From assembly GCF_031877795.1 (NCBI RefSeq), contig NC_133933.1, positions 25,076,029 to 25,140,028 of the forward strand: a stretch of 64,000 nucleotides of DNA, given 5' to 3'. Numbering within the stretch: the first letter of the stretch is position 1; each line of letters starts with the position of its first letter. The notes under the pieces were generated by a model. That model did no database searches. It had not been told where the DNA came from and was given only the letters and a program-made list of their open reading frames with translations. A program made the position numbers and the translations under genes. The DNA is from Strix aluco (lineage: Eukaryota > Chordata > Aves > Strigiformes > Strigidae). Shown piece after piece: positions 13,501-28,500 of the stretch.

Positions 13501-16500
13501 TCACTGAAAAAACAGCAAACCAAAAATACTTATTTGACAGCAAAATTGATTAATATTTACTTACCAGCAATGGATCAGAGAAATCTGGAAGATCTGGAAC
13601 CAATATTCCAACCAGCGCACACACCACTATTAACACAGTACACATGCCCAGGACCACCACAGGCCAGTCGGCTATCAGCGCAGCATAGCTACGTGGAGAG
13701 GAGAGAAAAAGACATTACAGAAATAAAAGTTATACACAAAATTAATCCATAGTTCTCTAAAGAACCATGTTGAAACATTGATCTGTTTTCTTTGTTATAC
13801 TTACAGGAAATTAAACTAGCTATCACAAAAGGATGGAAAGCGTTTGGAACAGTTTATTCCTACACCCTTTTTTTTTAAAGTAAGGAAACAAAAAAAACCC
13901 AACTCATTTTCTATCAAATTTCTCTACTCCCTACCGAAACTTTCTATTCTTATATAGAAAAGCTTTTCATGTCAGACTGCTATCTTCCTCCCCTAGGATT
14001 CTGACAGAAGTGTAGGCTTTATCATAGATTTTCTTTGTGCTGCTACAGAGGTGATTAACTATGGGCTACTGAAACATGTATCTCTGTTGTTTAATACATG
14101 TTCAGTATTTAAAACTGCCATGGCAATAATTTACTTAAAATGCTTTTACATAAAAAAATGCAGAAAAAAAAGCATATGTAAACTGTTGTTCAAGACTACA
14201 CACAATTTTTTTACATAAGTACTTCTTCCTTGACTTTATACTTAACTTTTGGCATGGACATTATCCATAGTTGGGGACCACTAGAAAATAGATGCTTTGT
14301 TAAAAATTTAATGATAGAAAACATCATAGTTTCTTCTTTGAAAGCTCAAGTTTTTTTAAGAAAAGTATCAAAGAGAGGAAAAATATACTCAAACCATGTA
14401 TACTAATGATCCATAAAATCTGTTGTAAATTCAAAGGTGCAAAGGATTTGTGACATGATACGTAAACTAATCAGCATTATTTAGTCTTCTAGTACAACAC
14501 ATATCCTTGGATCTTAACTCCTAGCTTATTCTAAATTTTAAGAGTGTGAGAATTTTTATACGCAAATCTAATTTTCTTCATTTTCATAAAATATTTTTAT
14601 TTTTGTTAAATTGACAGCTAAGTATCAGAAAATAAAATGAAAGCCGGAAGTCTTAATTTCTTAAAGATCTGAATTTATAGAGTTTATGTTTCAAGTACAA
14701 CATAGTCTAATCTTGGGAGCAAAGAGAGTACAGAAAGTCCCAAAAAGTTGAAAAGGCATTAGAAAAATAATTACAGGCTATGAATCATTCTATACCAACA
14801 GTCTCTGTACACACTAAATACTGATCAAGAAGATCTATACTCTTATTTCCTCCTCAACTTGCACGCAATGTAACATGAAGGTTTATAGCAGAGGGCTCCT
14901 TTGCTTATTTCTACTATCTTAAAAGATTATGGTTCTTTTTCAATTTCAGAGCAACTCATTATCTAATCACAGTTCAATTGTTGGCTCTACAGAAATTTTC
15001 TGTCCCACTGCTAAGAAGGGAGGTAATGCCCAGCTCTTCACTCCAGCAACAGCTTCCCAGTTTTCTAACTGTAACATCAACTGCAGTGAGCAAGCTTATT
15101 GCTGACTTTCCATAACATGTGGAAATAGGTATGGTCTAGGGGTCTAAATACAGTTTTAAGGAGCAAGGAAGTTCACAGCACTGAATGTAACTCAATTTCC
15201 CATTAGGTAAACGTGGAATAATTCTTACATTCTCACACAAGAGGTTAATTAGCAAAAGCTTGAAAAGCAATTTGAAGTGTAAGTTTTTATTAAAGTGAAT
15301 CAGAAAGGGGCAGCTTGCCAAATGAGCAATTGTACAAAGCAGAAATGAAGGGAAGTAAATGACCTAATAGAATTTTCCTATTTATAGGAGTAAATGTTTT
15401 CATAAACACCAAGCTAGATTGGCCAGCTATTACAGACATTTGCTCTGAAGTCATAAAAATTATACCTGAAAGATTTATTTTCCTATTCATCACTAGCGCC
15501 AGATTGACTACTTTGACATGTTGTCTCTACACTTCCATTCTCAGCTGAGCAGTTCTTAAATTGGTTAAATTCTTCAGTCACTAGTAACATGTTAATAAGC
15601 CACATACAGAATCAGATAAGCAAAAGTGACCTGGGCTAGAACATCAAAAAGGACTAACTGCGCTATATTTTATTTGTCTGAGCATCATCTGGTGCTGCTG
15701 AGGGCTCTGACTCCAACCAAGTTGCCTACAGCCAACTTTGATCCCAACCCACTGTCAGTGGCTAAGCAGATGGCAGTTATTCTGTTTCTCACCCATTAAA
15801 AAGTCATAAAATGAGTTTAGTTACTTTTTATTTTCTCTGTGAAAAGTAAGACATTGCCCTGATTTAAAATCTGCAGAAATGACCACTTGCTTGTAAATGT
15901 CTGAGTCCAAGAGAAAAATGCTTAAATCAATTCCTCAGCCAAGGAATCACATTCAGAAAGGACATCCTTAGTGCTGAGCACATCCTTTAGTACTTTTCTA
16001 AATCAGGATAACACCTCCTGCCTTTTGATGCCTAATTAAAACTATGGTTGTGCAATGAGCTGGACATAAAGCTACACAGATACGTTATCTTCTTTTTTTT
16101 TTCCTCCAAACTATTCAAGCACTGAACGATGATTTCTCAATAACTATGACACTGACTGAAATCTCTTCTTATGCCTGCTTTCAATGTAGTTGTTAGAATG
16201 GTAACACTACTTTAAGTTGCCTTGTACCATTAAAATGCATATAGTTTTCGTTAATTTCTTTCCTCCTGATGTTTTTCATACACTTGAAAAAGGTTTAGGT
16301 TTGGGTTTTCTTTTCATGTTTTCAATTATTAAAAATGCTTAGGAGATACAGTAAGTAATTCAATCTATATTTATCTCACCCATTTAGCACCACTAAAAGA
16401 CTGGTTTCAAGCAATTTGCCCCAAGGCGATCTAAGACCTCAGATGCTTTCTTCAAAAGAAGGGAAAAAAGATAGTGTTTGCTTTTCCCTCCCATTTTAAG

Positions 16501-19500
16501 CTACAGCATAACGTGGATAATGTTAAACTTTTCAATTCAGCACCTATCTGCAGGCATACTCGGGTTAAACCACTACCCAGTCTCATATAAAGAGACAGCA
16601 ACATAATATATATAGTTTCTGTACTGTAAAGTGGTCACTAGGTGCAACAGATATTTGTGTGACTGAATTCATATTAACAGATTTATGTAACTCAAACCAG
16701 ATATTTAGCGAACAGGCCTGTTCTTCACTGAAAGCAAATCCTAAAGGTGGATTACGTTTTTAATGTATTTTCTCTTGAGATGGTTTCGTGTTGCTATTAC
16801 TGATGCACTAAGTTCTAGGTAAATTGCTCTGCTGTTTTCTATGACCCTGCCATTCTTCAGAGCATATACAGTCCAAACTTAGTGGTCCTGATTGTGTGGC
16901 ATTTCTGGTTTTAGGAAGAATAAAAGACCATTTTGATGAAATTTTCTGACCTTTTTCACTAGGTTGTTTTATCATTATTGATGATACAACCAAGCTGCTT
17001 CTCAGAACAACCCTTAATCAAAAAGGCACCAAGTCACAGAGTTCTCATGCTTGTGCAGATAGTGTACATACACAGACAGAGGACTATAATAAAAAATGTC
17101 ATAAAATATTTAAAAACAGCGAACATTGAAATCTGCATGGATTTTAAATTTCTGGCCCAGTATTTATGGAGGGACTACTTGTCTCTCAATAAATAAAGCA
17201 CGTGAGTTTGGCCACCTTCTGTGGTCTATCCTCTTCCTGCTCCCTCAGGACTCAGAGGTGTGTGACTGCGGATGTTAAAGAGCTTGTCCCTGGCTCCTTC
17301 TTCCAGTGTTTATTTACGGACCCACCGTAGATCAGCTCTTCTAAACGTTGTTTGAACTTGCTGATGCTATCTGCCTCCACAGTCTCCTGTGGCAGTTTCA
17401 GAAATTCACTACCCACTGCATAAAACAAATACTTTTTGATTTTCAAATCTGCTTTAACTTGATTGTCTCCTGTTTTCCTTGAACATTCCTTACTCTTGCA
17501 TTGTGTGGGGAATAACAGCTTTGCCATCATCTCATCTACTGCCTTTATGATTCTGTAAACCTCACATGTGACAGTATTAGACCTTACCTTTTTGGTAACT
17601 TGAGTGGTCTGGCTGGCCTGGAAGGAGAAAAAAAGAGAGTAATTGAAAATATATTAAATATACATGCATGTATCAATTTGTTTAATTCTTCCCATACACG
17701 GCTAAGTAAATAAATTTTAAAAATCAGATGTTTTAGAATATGAATTATTTTAAAAGGCATACAATCATATTCAATTGAGTCTTTGCAAACAAGTAATTCA
17801 GAGAATAATTACAGCTACAAAGACAGCTGGGTTTTCAAAAGTGGAATGTTATGCAGCTGATTTTTGGGATTACTATTCCAGAGGCTTTTCCACTTTTCAA
17901 GAAGAGATCAAATAAACTAACATGATATAAATTCAGTACCACTGACAATCATGACAAAGTTTGCATATGATGGGAACTGACAACCGAAACACCATGTTCT
18001 TACATTGCAATTCACAAATCTTCTTAGTTGTCCTTCGTAATTCCATTACAAAAAAATATTTTTTCCATAAATTCTGTCTTGCCATAATACAGGAAATAGA
18101 ATGACAAAAGGTACCTATATAAATTAACTTTTCTATGCAAGTTTTTGTTATTTATTAAAAATCTAATATAAACAATATTACTTTGATGAGGAGATAGCAA
18201 ACCCAAATGTAAATTACTCTTATCTGCCACTGTTCAGTGAACACTTCATTTTGTTAGCTATTGGATCAGTAAATTTCACATAAATTTCACTTTTAAAAAA
18301 ATTCCCATGAAGAATCTGCAAGTCCTTTCGAGAATTTCCTGTCTATGAATGTCATACAATCACTCCAAAGATGTAAACATACTATGGCTTCAGTTAAGTT
18401 ATGGACTTGTTTTACTTTTACCACCAAGAACATATTTAATATTACTACTTTAAAAAGGTATAGAAAACAAGGAATTAAGAAGCAGCTGCTTGCATAAAAT
18501 AGAGCCCTTAGTATTTCTACATTGAGGTCTCCAAAAGAGTAGATTTGTATGCTTTCACACCACTGAATAAAGAGTTCAAACTTAGATTCCCTGGAAATTT
18601 TCACAAAAGTTTAAAGCTTAATTCAGTGCTCAGGAACGAGATTTGCTGTCCTTCAAAGCACAAGATTCACCACACTGTGCTACAATTCTAGTCCAGGAGA
18701 ACCAAACTGTTCCGGCATAATCATCTCAAGGTAGCTGCAACCATGCCCACACTAGGTGTGAGTACTGCTTAGGCCATATCTATTTCTAACGGAGCAACAG
18801 TACAGGGAAAATAATCCACATAAAACTGAGCCTCTGAAACACAACACTCTGCTACACCAAACAAAAAGTACAATCCAATGCAAAGCAGCTCTTAAGGCAG
18901 CTACAGGCCATTTTAGATAGATATTCAAAGCATTGCTAGCTAACATGATAGCGAAAGGGTGATGAAAATGTAATTGACACTGAGAGTAATATAAATGTAA
19001 CCATTCCTGTTATCCCTTTCCTTGGCAGGGAGAATGGAAGAACAAATTAAACTAGCAAAGCCCTCTTTTACTCTTCATCTTCATTCATGGTGTCTCTCCA
19101 GCAATATAGTACATAAATATAACTATGATGGATCATTCCATCAAGAAATATAAAGCTATTATATTTATTTCCTCAAGAAACATAAATCCATTTTAATTTA
19201 ATTGTTGTAAGAAATAAGAATTGTATAAAAGCAAATTTCTATCAGCTGTAATTCACTGCTGTCTGGAAATGCTCCAACTCAACAAAGCAGTAGAGCTGCT
19301 AACGGGTACGTGCCCGTAGGTAGTACATAGTAGTAAAAATTGCTCCTTGCAGCCATGAGGAAGCTGGAGAAAAGCAGAATAACCAATATGCAGTTGCAGT
19401 TATCAAGGATTAAGAAAATGTACCGACAAGGACTTTCTGTTAAATCCAGACACAAAAATCAAATTTATGAAATGTCTCCAACCTTCAGACTGTAGTCCAA

Positions 19501-22500
19501 GATGCACAAATCTGACTTTCAGAGGTACTGAACATACTCAGTTTCACATCTGATGCCAAAAACTTCTGGTACCACCACAAGAACAACAGACTTGTCAGCA
19601 GTCAAAATGTACAGAAACCCAAATAAACTGAGTTCTGAAATGATTTTGCAACAGTAAGCTGCCTGTGGCTGAAAAGAAGTTGTGGTAGGCTCAGGGGACT
19701 GCTCGCAGACCTATCTACAGTCTCAACCACAAAACCAACTTTTTTCAACTAAGGCTAGACTGGATGATAAGAAACTAGGTACTGAAGTCAGAACTCACTA
19801 AACTTGTATCCGAAGTTGGTGTAACAGGACTCTGTATGAAGAGAAATGCTTAAACAGACAAGCCCTTTCATGGACTAATTCAGCACCAACACAGAGCCCA
19901 AACTGAATATGTGCTTCCGTGCCTATATGAAAAGGGGGACAAAGCTACAGAGTCAGGTATAACAGATTTTTGTAATTGCAGCGTACACTCTTGGGTTTAC
20001 AGAATAGAGAGAAATACCTACAGACATATTTACTGTTAATATGGGGACTCAGACATGAATCTCTAGCTTTTATTTGTAAAGATCTGAATTTCCATATATA
20101 TTCAGTCATTTGGGAAAGTGAGTCCTGTTTTCATGGGTCATAATGGACCCCACCATGAGCAATAATACCATAAAACTATCTGGCACAACCAAGAGCCATA
20201 CAAGGACAACTAGTACAAGCTTTGTAATTATGCTGACTTGTATAAAGTTTTACATGACAATTTCAGTTTATACTGGCAGATAAAACTGCCTTCCATATTC
20301 TTGCACTTTGTCAATTTTAGTACCCACTTTTACAACAAAGTTAATCTACAAGGCTGAAAAACCAAGCAGGTGCTTTAGTTTAGAATTAACTCCTATAGAG
20401 GCAATGTTTTCCTCTCCGCACGCTGCAGCAATGCTGTCCACATCATCATACACCATGCTGTACAACTGTTACCATGATCTCCATGACTCTATAAATGGTT
20501 AGCTGCTTCATCCAGAGACCCATGTCCAAACCACTACACACTCCCCCCCAATACAAGGGTTTGTTCTGACAGTGAGGTACAGAACCCCATTTGAGGTTCT
20601 CAGAAAACTGTCAAGACAAACATTTGTTGGGGAGGACCAACGTGTAACTCTGCAGATGATGCAGGCACTTTCTCAACGTATCTTCTTGTATATTCACTCT
20701 TTCCACAGTTCTCCCAGCCCCTTCTGCATGCCAAATCTTAGTAGATGGGCATGTTTTAAATCTCTCCGAGCTTTACTCTGTCTTTCAGTTATGTCTCTGT
20801 AACTGTATGACAAAACAGTTTTTCTCAACAGAACATAAAATTTGTTTTAAACAAAACTTTCAAAAATTAACTTTGCCTAATTTGGTTTACACAAAAGGGG
20901 TAAAAATACCAACACAACCATTCTTCACCATCTCCCTTTCCCATCAAAACCAAACTACATTTCCCTCTGTTTCCTCCACCTGCAAAATATATTCAGTGCT
21001 GAACAAATGATGATGATTAAGTTCTTCAAAGTTAGGGAGGGTTAAAGGTCACACCTGCTATCAAACTGTTTTGTTTCGAAAAGCATGCATTAAAAAAACC
21101 TGTGCACACCCGGGTGAATTCCAGCAGTGTAACCAATCCCTTGCAGCTGTTGTGATGACTCTATTATATCGGTCAATAGGAAAAGTTATCCCTGAAAACT
21201 GTGCCCCAAAAATTCTTTAGTTATGCTATAAAATACAGAAATGCATGGCAAAACCAGATCTTTCCCACTTAATTAATGCTGCTGTATCTAATTTTTGAAG
21301 TATTATATTTTTATTTAGCCAGTTTAAATAACACCACTAACCTCCAAAAAGAGGTCTAGACAAAAAAAAAAAAATCCTCATCAGTTTTCATGAGAAAGAA
21401 ATGGTGAATTCCATTATTTTGTTGGGACAAAAGCCAAGTTGATCTCTGTATTAAATTACCCCTCTACTTAGTTCTCACAAGTTTGGTAGTGGAAAGCGAC
21501 AATCACAGTTGTTTGTGACAGGACTAGTACAACCAAGTTATTACATAAATTACAGTCACTGATTAAAATCTACTACATATTATGCACCAAGGGGGGGAAA
21601 GGGAAGGCAGAAGAAAAGAACAGGCTCTATTCTACCACCATTTACTGCAAGTCTCAGCCCCTATTCAACAGGTGTTTAGCTTCATCCTGTCCTTTCCTAA
21701 TGGTGACTTTAGACTACACATCGTACAATTAGGAACTACATAAAGAAGAGAGAAATAGATTGGTTAGAAATCCCAGACATTTCTCAACATGAAATGTATT
21801 TGGATGACCAGCATCCTTCTGTGCAACATGGTGAAAAGGAGGAGTGGTGTATTTAAAAAGTGTTGCTATAACAACTGAAAGTTTACTGTAGGAAATAACA
21901 AGACTATCAGGAAGATGGATCAGGGCACTGGTGCGGACTGGATTACCACAGCTCTAACAACTAATACTAATTACTACACCTTTCCAGCCTAAATAAGCAC
22001 TTCACCTCAGTGTTTCTACCAATATTTTAAACAGTGAGGTAACAGAAAACATTTGTGCTTTTGTGTACATACCAACTTGAATATGGGCAGTTCAATACTC
22101 TTTTCAATCTGTGAAAGACAACAGCTAGTGCTCTAGCTTCCTTAAGAGGAATATGCCATGTCCCTCAGCCCCATCCGCCTTCAGCTTCTCAATGAAGACA
22201 AAGTTTCCTTTCAGCTACAGCACTGAATGAGTTTTCTCATGAAAACTAATAGATTGCCATGGGTATAACAGAGAGGGAAGTTTGGTCCTAATTTCAAGAA
22301 TCACCATGGAAAGCAAGCTTTTCGAAATCGTAAGCATTATTAAACCTAGTTCTATAACCTTTGTGTCACCTGGACGTTACGTGGCACAAAGCAATGTTTT
22401 ACGAACATGTTCCTCGGCATGGGACCATTCCAAATGAATTTAACACTTAATAATAAAATTATGGATGGTTTACCGCTTTTGCAGTGTATTTGTTTCATTA

Positions 22501-25500
22501 ATCTAATGCATTTCAGGGGAATACAAACCCGAATGTGTCAGAGGACAATAAAAGTATCTAGATATTCCAAGACATTCTTTTGCAGTCTTTCTTTGCAAAC
22601 CTCACTTGGGAAAAAGGTATCAATTTAAGTTACACCCTTTGCCTCACACCACAAGGAATCAATGCTAGCTGCTTCCTGAGTGGCTGCAAGAAACCCCAGA
22701 AAGTAACTGTGAAATAGAAAATTAGGAAAACAGGCTCTGTTTTGAAGCATATTTTGGAGAGAGTTTTCTACCTGCCGTGAAGCAACTAGCATTTTTTAAA
22801 AGCGTTAGCAGCTATCAATAACCTAAAAGGTTGAAAAAGATACTAATATGATTTTGAACAGGAACACTCCTGCCTACATTGCTAGTAACATTTTTTTTTT
22901 TTAAAGTTAGTTAAAAATCACAGAATCACAGAATCATCTAGGTTGGAAAGGACCTTGAAGATCATCTAGTCCAACTGTTAACCTAGCACTGACAGATCCC
23001 AACTACACCATATCCCTCAGCGCCATGCCAACCCGCCTCTTGAACACCTCCAGGGATGGGCACTCCACCACCTCCCTGGACAGCCCATTCCAATGCCTAA
23101 CAAGTACATTCCAAAACATACATTTGTACTAACTTATCCAAACAATACCTTCCTAAAACATTTTAAATTCCTATTATAATTCTGGATAGTGCCCTGGCTA
23201 AACATTTGATTTCTGATTTATTCCATGCCACTTAGATGCAATTAATTTCTATTTAACAGTATACAGATGTAGAGAGTGGAGCTCAGACATAGATGGGCTT
23301 TTCCCCCTTTTTCCTTAGAGGAACAACAAACCAGTTAGACTTCAAGCTAAAATTGATGCCTGTGGGGCTACCACCTTGACAGCACAGAGGCACTGCCTCG
23401 CATCACTGCGCCCTATTCTAAGATGTAAGGAAACAATTAACAGCATTATAGATAAATCCAAAACTGTCAGTACAGGTGCTTCTCCTTGGTTTTGTTCCTG
23501 GGAGACAGCAGCTAAGAGAAGCAGAAAGCTGTGCTCCCAGCAGCACCACCCAGCTGATTTTGGTGCTGTGCTGCAGCTGAGTCAGCTTCCAGCATTGGCT
23601 GAAAGGTACCATCTCCCAGCCGGAACCAGCACTAATTGAGGAAGCACTGCTCTTCACACCATTGCCTGCCATCAAGCAGTTTATTATGAACTCACAGCTG
23701 ACTGGACTAGAAGCATCTCAAAAAGATACGCACCAGCCTTTGCAACCACTTTTCCTACTTCACTGCAGGAACTGGTCTCAGATGAAAAAGTACTGACTGC
23801 TGATAAATCATCCCTTAGAAAATCCAGCTGAGATCCATGCTCAGTGACGTCTGAATATGAACAGTGACAGCCAACCATAATTTCAGGGCTCAAGCCCAGG
23901 TGCAAGTATAGCACGGAAATGGTCACTGACAGAAACCTGACAGATTAGGAAAAACCCAATTTTCCAAACAATCATTCAGAGAAAACTAACTGGTCAAGTG
24001 GACGACCTCCTTCATTCTGGTGCTGAGCTGCATAAAATTTCGAAAATAATTGTACAGCTTACAGTTATTTATCATAAAGTAGTTGTCCCAGGGACGTAAA
24101 GCAACCGCTAATAGTACTGTAGATAACACAGCAGCAAAAGCAATCATGACAACTGCTCTAGCAAAATAGAGTCCAGAATAAATGAAAATTGTAGACATTG
24201 CAGTAGACATGTAACATCTTCATTTTCTGGCAGCATGGACAAACACTGACAGTTTTGCATAATCTTAATTCTACTTTCCTCATGCAGGTATTTGTAAGAG
24301 GGATGTATTATTTCTCTTAATACAAATAACATTATGTCCATAAAAACACATAGCATATTTGTGAAATAGCGTGCTCTTTAGGACACAAATTATATCTTCT
24401 TTTTGAAGTACCATGTATACCACAGGTGTCTAAACATACTGATATTAAAAAAAAAAAAAAAAACATTAAAAAGCCAATAGGAGAAAAACTAATTTTGCAC
24501 CCTTGCTTTTCACCTAAAGATTCACTTGAGTCAAAAATGTTAAGTTACAATAAATAGCTGTACTAACTGAAAAAAACAACAAAAAAGATCAATATAAAGA
24601 CTCCTCTGTCCAAGGATTATGAGGTGTTTAACCTCAATGCTTTACTTTGCCAGAAGGAAACTATTCCCTTTGTTGGTAGATCTGGTTACAAGAAGCGATA
24701 AAACATAGCTTTTTGTCATTATTACACTCAAGGATAAGCTAAATCCCTGCAGGATAGAATGAGATATGCATCATATTGTACGTCTTCCATTAGAACATAT
24801 AATACAAACTAAATCCCTGCAGAGGAAGAAAATCCTCGTGTTTTCAGAATGTCACTGACCCATGAGAACAATTTGACTTGCTCTTAAATATCAAGCTAGC
24901 TTTTGCTGCTATATCACATATAACACCTATGTGCTTTATCATTTTAACAATCACTACAATCACTCAGACAACAAATCCGACAGATTAATTTGCCCAAAAA
25001 CTTTTTACAAGCCTCCCAATTTAATTTTTTGCTATGTAGAGTTTTCCTTGATTCTAATCATGAACTCTCTAGATGTTTTTTACATATGTAGTGTTTATTG
25101 TATTTGTCTGCACTTAGCTTTACTTATTTACATCTATAAAGGAAGAATAGGATAACCCACAGCAGAAGGATGTTGTAAAGATGACAGAGAATTCAGTTTT
25201 CTGGTAAGCTGCTTTTTTTAAGCTTTTACTGAAAGCAAGAAAAATGCAAAGAATTTTCTCTCCCACATAAAATGACATGGAACAATCTAAAGGAAGCTTA
25301 TTTTATCTCTAGATTATCAGGGTAGATGACCTGAAATTAACTGCTATTTCATCCCATTAAAAAAATGTGAAATCTCAATGTTATAGCTTTGCTTAACCTT
25401 ACGAATTATTTCTGCTAAGACTATTCTTTTGCATAAAATTAAGTAAATTTAAAGTCTTTGTTGTAGAGAGATCAAAAATCAATATGCTATTTGGCAACTG

Positions 25501-28500
25501 CATTATAGATATCAATTCACATTTTTAAAGTTGAGATAGCTTTATAAAGGTTCTTGTCTGCTCTTCTTTTATTCTTACCTACTTTTTTCACTGAGGATCT
25601 GCTCTATGTTCACAGCAAGTATAAGCAATTGTAAGGATGGTGTTAACAATAAAATCACTGTCCAAGTGATTCTTGCTCTCTGATCTAGATTTAGCATAAA
25701 TGTATATGCTTTACGGACCTACAGCACGCACACTGGGTAAAACCAGACTCCTTGAACATCGGTGGCAAACCCTACAGACTTAACTAAGCCAAGGTTTTGC
25801 TCACTTTCCTTCTGCCATGAAATCAATATTAAACTTTATTAACCTACTTTGAAAAAGTAACAGGTAGTTTTGACATCTCCTAATCACAAACTTCTGGCTC
25901 ATGGCAGCATACAACAGGAAACTATGTTTCCATCAAGTCAAAAGATGGGAAAAGGTCAATGCAATCATAGTGACATCCTATATATATATATGTATTTTCA
26001 TTTGGAAGTTATTGTTATCAGTATCAGGGCTGGCAGGCATGTCCTGTGAAAAGTGGCTGAGGACTCTGGGTTTGTCTAGTTTGGAGAAAAGGAGGCTGAG
26101 GGGCGACCTTATCACTCTTCACAGCATCCTGAGGAGGGGAAGCAGAGAGAGAGGTGCCAATCTCTTCTCCCTGGTATCCAGTGATAGAACATGTGGGAAT
26201 GGTTGAAAGCCATGGCAGGGGAGGTTTAGACTGAACATTAGGAAGCATTTCTTTACCAAGAGGGGGGTCAAACACTGAACAGCCTTTCTAGAGAGGTGGT
26301 TGATGCCCCAAGCCTGTCAGGGTTTAAGGGGCATTTGGACAATGCCCATAACAACATGTTTTACCCTTTGGTCAGCTCTGAACTGGTCAGGCACTTGGAC
26401 CAGATGATCATTGTAGATTCCTTCCAACTGAAACAGTCTATTCTTTCTATCCCAGTACGATTCATTATATGCTAAAATTAAATCTTCTATAAATTTATAA
26501 CATACAGATGACTTGATATTGAAATAGTCCTATAAACAACTCAAGGTTTAGGGTTTGTTGTTTTTTTCCCCCTCCTCTCCTTTCCCTCACTGGTCCATAT
26601 GGATGGTATACATGCAAGAGCTCAGGATTTACTCACAAAGTCTTCAAGTTTAAGGTTCCTTAGAAACTCATTTTTGCAATACTGACTTCTAATGCCTTCC
26701 CTCTTTCATCTTCAACTGACTAAATATTATCAGCTACTAGGAAAGCTGGCTCTTTTCCTTAATAGTGTCTACTTGGTTCACTTGTCTTGAACAAGACATA
26801 AACCATCATCTCTGTAGGAAAAGCTGATGGTGTAGGAAGGAGCCAAGTAATTACACCCCACAAATATTTTTTTTTGTATTCTTCTTTCCCTAAACTTTTC
26901 TCCAATGAGTGTAGTCACTTTTAAACACAGTTCTCAAACTGTCAATAATAAAATTGCCATCCAACATACTTAAACTGGATTGTCCCAGCTTTAAATGGCA
27001 AAGTTTATACATAATTCAAAGTATATTCTTCTTCAAAAGGTTTAATTGAAGCTATATATATATTCCTTTAACTTCTGAGGCACTAAGGGCAGGACCACAT
27101 ATAGTACTGCTTGGCAAGTTAAACAAAAGTTCTGAACTATTCAAGACAATAAAAAAGGCTTAGTAAAATACCACCATGAATCATTATTTGAAAACAAGCC
27201 AACAGCTAATTTGGAGCAGACTAATATTATTTCAAGATCCTTCACAAGTCTAAAACCATTAGTCTTTTTTCTTTTCTTGGTAATTATAGTGAAATTAATA
27301 GATATGTTCTGGGATTTAAATGATGACTAGAGTAGTTTTCAGCATTTTTACTGGCAAAAAGTTCCTTCCTTAGAAATATTTTATTTCAAAGCTGTTTTTA
27401 TTACACTTCCCAGTTGAATGGAGCAATGCAAGGTCATGGTCACATCTTGCATTTCTCTGACAGACAGGAAATTAACATGACCCAAGAAATCACAACATAC
27501 ACACAAGAAAAACTTCATCCCATGATACAAAAGAGAATGAAAGAGATGTACAAGAGCACCTATTTTTATCACGGTATTTCTCCATGAAGGCTGAAATCCA
27601 TGTTCTTACAGGCATTAATGATTGACATGAAGCATATGTAAGTTTGACTCTGGAGTAGGGAGACTTCAGACTGTCATATATCACACTTCAACTCGTACAT
27701 GCTTCAGTCTTCCTTCCTGTGCAGATGTAAGAATTTGTGAATGTAAGTCGCCAGGGGGTTCATTTTTGCTCTCAGAAAACCCCTGACCAGAGAGCTTTTC
27801 TGAAGATAGACTACAAGCCCTTACAATTTCTCCAAATTATTAGACTGACTATGGGGACAAATGCTAGTTTTTATCTTTCTACATATTTAATCTCTTACAG
27901 CAAATGAAAGTACTGTTACTTAAGCAATTTTGTTCTAAATTTAGTGAAGTATTTCGCTTCAAACATACATTCTGGTGTTGAGCTGCTGTTTCAATGTCTA
28001 TGAATTTAGTTACTTAGAATGTCATAATTTTAAAATTATATAAAACAAGTGTATATTCAAAACAATTAAAAGATTTAGAAGGATTAACTAAGTAATTACC
28101 CAAAGGCAGCTCTTTGGCTTATGCTGACAGATCAAAAACTGCACATATATAATGTGACATCACCTTCCGTACCTTCTGAGATTAAATTTGTTTTGTTTGC
28201 TCACTAAGAGCAAACAAAAAAGGAGTATTTACCGAACATTTAAAGGTGTTCAGCATTGCAGCTAAGATCCAAAAAAAGCACTGCATGATTAAACAGACTA
28301 TAAAACAGATTTAATATAATTAAAACTGTTCAGCAAAAAGTTAGCAAATGCTCCACTTGACTGAATGAACTAAACATCCTACAAACTGGAAATATAACAC
28401 AAGAATTTTGTGGCAAGGTATCCCATTAACATCACAGAAAAAAATGGAAAAGTGGAAGAAGTGATCCATGTAAGCTTTTCTAGTCCAGTACATTCACCTA

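Noticed and set aside
17252..17530. 92-codon frame as a possible gene
   Set aside because: It is the decayed C-terminal part of an ancient CR1-type ORF2, listed as a mobile element.
18293..18604. 103-codon minus-strand frame with a hydrophobic stretch
   Set aside because: Composition follows the AT-rich background; no family recognised and no splice support.
25901..26275. Frames of 83-101 codons
   Set aside because: They run through a CR1 fragment and are remnants or antisense to it.
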